Under the pieces are notes generated by a model, which did no database searches, had not been told where the DNA came from, and saw only the letters and a list, made by a program, of their open reading frames with translations. From JACCXG01 sp963717745 (GTDB taxonomy: Bacteria; Acidobacteriota; Vicinamibacteria; Vicinamibacterales; 2-12-FULL-66-21), in the NCBI GenBank assembly GCA_963717745.1, contig CAVQXJ010000031.1:142540-206539 (forward strand): DNA of 64,000 bases. The letters run 5' to 3'. Shown in pieces: positions 61,673 through 64,000 of this stretch; positions within the stretch are counted from its first letter, which is position 1, and each line of letters starts with the position of its first letter. The translations under genes were made by a program, and so were the position numbers.

Positions 61673-64000
61673 TTACTCGGTGCGCATCGCCACCATCGGC
61701 TCGACGCGCCCGGCACGCCGGGCCGGCACCCACGCGGCGAACATGGCGGCCGTGAGCAGCAGCGCTGCAGCGGCGGCCAGGCTAATGGGATCGAACGGGC
61801 TCACTTGATACAGGACGGTCGATAGCACACGGCCGAGCAGCGCGCCCAGGCCGAGGCCCAGGGCGAGCCCCACCAGCGTCAGCCCGAAGCCCTCGCGGAA
61901 CACCTGGCGGACGATCCGCGCGGGTGTGGCGCCGAGGGCCTGGCGAATCCCGAACTCGCGGGTCCGCCGCGACACGATGTAGCTCTTCACGCCGTAGAGC
62001 CCGACGATCGCGAGGAATGCGGCGGCAGCGCCGAGGATGCCGAAGACCCGGGCGGCGGTTCTCAGGACCCACAACCCCACGCTGCCCTCGCGATGGGCCT
62101 CCAGTGTCGCCACGGTGAACAGCGGGAGCGCCGGCGCCGTGGCTCGAATCTCCCGCCGCACCGGGTCCAGCAGTTGTGCCGGTGAACTGCCGGCTGCGGC
62201 GCGAATGTGGACGTGCGTCTCCGACATGTACACCTGTCCCGAAGGCAGGTAGATGTGTGGCTCAGGCTCTCGGTCAAAAAAATCGTGCCGTGTGCCTCGT
62301 GCCAGTCCCACAATCTCGACCGCGCGATCACTGGCGGCGTCGTCATCGCCGGCGGCGAACTGGAGCCGGCGCCCGACCGGATTGACGTTCGGGAACAGGC
62401 GCCTGGCCAGCGGCTCGTCGATGATCGCGGAAACCACGCCGCTCGAGGGCTGCTCGTCCGCGGCGGTGAACTCACGTCCGGCGATCACGTCGATGTTCAG
62501 CGTCCGGAAGTAATCCGCGCCGACGATGTCGTACTGCGCCCCGACGAGCTTGTCGGTGGCTCCGGGCTCGTCGCCGCGGAGACGCGGACCGTCGGCCTGC
62601 ACCCGGCGAGTCATCGAGGTGTTGCCGAACGGGATCACCGACGCGATGCTGGCCGCCTCGACGCCCGGCAGCGAGCGCATCCGTTCGAGCAGCCGCCGCT
62701 GCACCTCGCGTCCCCGCGTCTCGTCGAGCCCTGCGAGCGCCGGATCGACTTCCGCGTGTACGGTCCGATCGAGCGCGAAGCCCGATCCGCCTCCGCGCCA
62801 AGGAGCGCGGCCCGGACGAAGAGCGCGGAAGCGACCAGCAGCGCCAGGGACAGCGCCATCTGCGCCGTCACGAGCACATTGCCGGTGCTGAACCAGCGCG
62901 GCCGCCGCCGAGCCCACCGGTCTGATCGTTGATCGTGCGAACGGTATCGGTCCGCGACAGCCGGAGCGCCGGACCCAGGCCGAACACCATCGTCGCGAGC
63001 GCGGCGAAGGCCACCGTGGCGACGACCACGCGGATGTCCGGCGCCGGCTGCAGCGCAATCGTCATCGGCATGATGCGGGTCATGCTGCCAAGGAGGAGCG
63101 ACGAGCCGAAGTAGGCGGCGCCGAGGCCGGCGACGCCACCGGCGAGCGCCAGGATGAATCCCTCGGTGAGCAGCTGCCGGAACAGGCGGGCGCGGCCGCC
63201 GCCGATCGCCTGTGGAATCGCAAACTCGCGGCTGCGGCTCACACCGTGCGCGAGCATCATGTTGGCGAGGTTGAGGCGCGAAATCAGCAGCACCACGCCG
63301 GCCAGGCCCTGCAGCAGCGCGACGGGGCCGTAGAGCTGATGGTCGTCGCTCGGCGCGGTACTGATGTTCAGACGGCTGAGCGGACGGGCGAGCAGCGTCT
63401 GACGGGCGTTCTCCGCCGGATACGCTTGTTCCATCCGTTGCGCAAGCGCCGCCAGCTCGCGGTCGGCCGTCTCGATGGTCGTGCCCGGACGAAGCCGGCC
63501 GATCAGCAGCAGCCGGTGGTAGTCGCGGCGATCGAGCGTCTTGTGATCGGCGGAGACGAGCTCCGTCTCCAGCAGGTCGTGCGCCGACAGCGGCACGTAG
63601 TAGTCCGGCTCGATCACGACGGTCGTGCCGGCGAAGCCGCGCGGCGTCACGCCGACCAGCGTGAAAGGCCGTCCGTTCAGCACCACCGTGCGCCCGAGGA
63701 CGTCGTCCGCGAGACCGGTGCGCGCCCAGGTCGAGTGGCTGGCGATCCGACGAAGGCCGGCGCGCCGGGCTGTTCTTCCGCGGGAGTGAACGTCCGCCCG
63801 AGCACCGGCGCGACTCCGAAGGTCTCGAAGTAGTTGGCCGAGACGACGTCGACGATCGCGCAGGGTGATCCCGTTCTCGGCGACGCCGGCCATCGCCATG
63901 TTGTGCGCCGCCAGGCTGGTGAAAGGTCCGGCCGAGGCGTTGGCAGGTCAGCGTAGTTCGGATAGGAGAAGGACCGGTAGCCACCGGTGCTGTCGCGTTC
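61673..64000 (-). pseudogene. ADOP-family permease, 5' end missing, five frameshifts
   Basis: This partial permease runs off the window end. The recognisable order is RSFSYPNYADL, FTPAEEQPGAP, TLVGVTPRGFAG, NLANMMLAHGVSRSREFAIPQAIGGGRARL, VLVTAQMALSLALLVASALF, and a C-terminus VEPMVAMRTE. To follow it the frame must shift near 63945, 63865, 63755, 62905 and 62800, mostly single-base losses with one gain. The last 370 residues are in one frame. Like the gene at 20726, it is either a decayed copy or poorly sequenced. Confidence 0.8.

Overview
ORGANISM. The window is GC-rich and very probably comes from an Acidobacteriota genome, most likely of the Vicinamibacteria type (soil subdivision 6). The main reason is seven large MacB/FtsX-like 'ADOP' permeases (acidobacterial duplicated orphan permeases) in 64 kb, four of them preceded by a PadR regulator in a tight cistron. 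DUF1080, ASPIC/UnbV, sulfatase and GMC-oxidoreductase genes fit the same group. No rRNA, tRNA, CRISPR array, transposase, integrase or phage gene was seen.

LAYOUT. 0-4.4 kb: sulfatase 3' end, PadR-ADOP pair, receiver/PilZ protein. 4.9-8.6 kb: translationally coupled histidine kinase, NarL-type regulator and FG-GAP/UnbV protein. 9.2-20.2 kb: desaturase, two DUF1080 proteins, sulfatase, GntR-ABC transporter remnant, lactonase, GMC dehydrogenase with its small subunit, SGNH hydrolase. 20.4-23.5 kb: PadR plus a heavily frameshifted ADOP. 23.6-32.8 kb: di-heme cytochrome, DapA-like and epimerase pair, amidohydrolase, acetyltransferase, PQQ dehydrogenase, DUF1684 lipoprotein. 32.7-41.1 kb: one PadR followed by three tandem ADOPs. 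41.2-45.5 kb: small proteins, membrane protein, glutaredoxin-like protein and GlgB. 45.5-48.5 kb: PadR-ADOP. 48.7-64 kb: ABC-F ATPase, EVE protein, uracil-DNA-glycosylase-like protein, beta-barrel protein, Ser/Thr kinase, PIN remnant, S1C protease, two M16 peptidases, Uma2 nuclease, alpha/beta hydrolase and a broken, incomplete ADOP.

HOW THE GENES MAY WORK TOGETHER. The 10-20 kb block looks built for sugar or glycoside oxidation: a Tat-exported GMC dehydrogenase with an Fe-S-type cysteine motif, a gluconate-2-dehydrogenase subunit 3, a lactonase, two DUF1080 (3-keto-glycoside hydrolase) proteins and sulfatases. PQQ and heme-c proteins lie nearby. The pathway assignment is inference.

MOST UNUSUAL CONTENT. 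(1) A roughly 300-bp inverted-repeat element occurs three times (330-626, 4556-4874 reversed, 10103-10414), each time in the same orientation relative to its co-directional flanking genes. (2) Nearly every longer spacer carries a short tandem array, often in strict 7-nt register (CGGNNNN, CTACTGG, AAGGGAG, CAACTCC, AGGAGGT, CAANNCC). Many form long hairpins and several overlap stop codons. They resemble in style the heptameric STRR sequences of cyanobacteria, but here almost every locus has its own unit. (3) Small palindromes with a TGAA loop recur between genes. (4) Indels are unevenly spread: two ADOP genes have seven and five, the other five have none. Sequencing error cannot be excluded.
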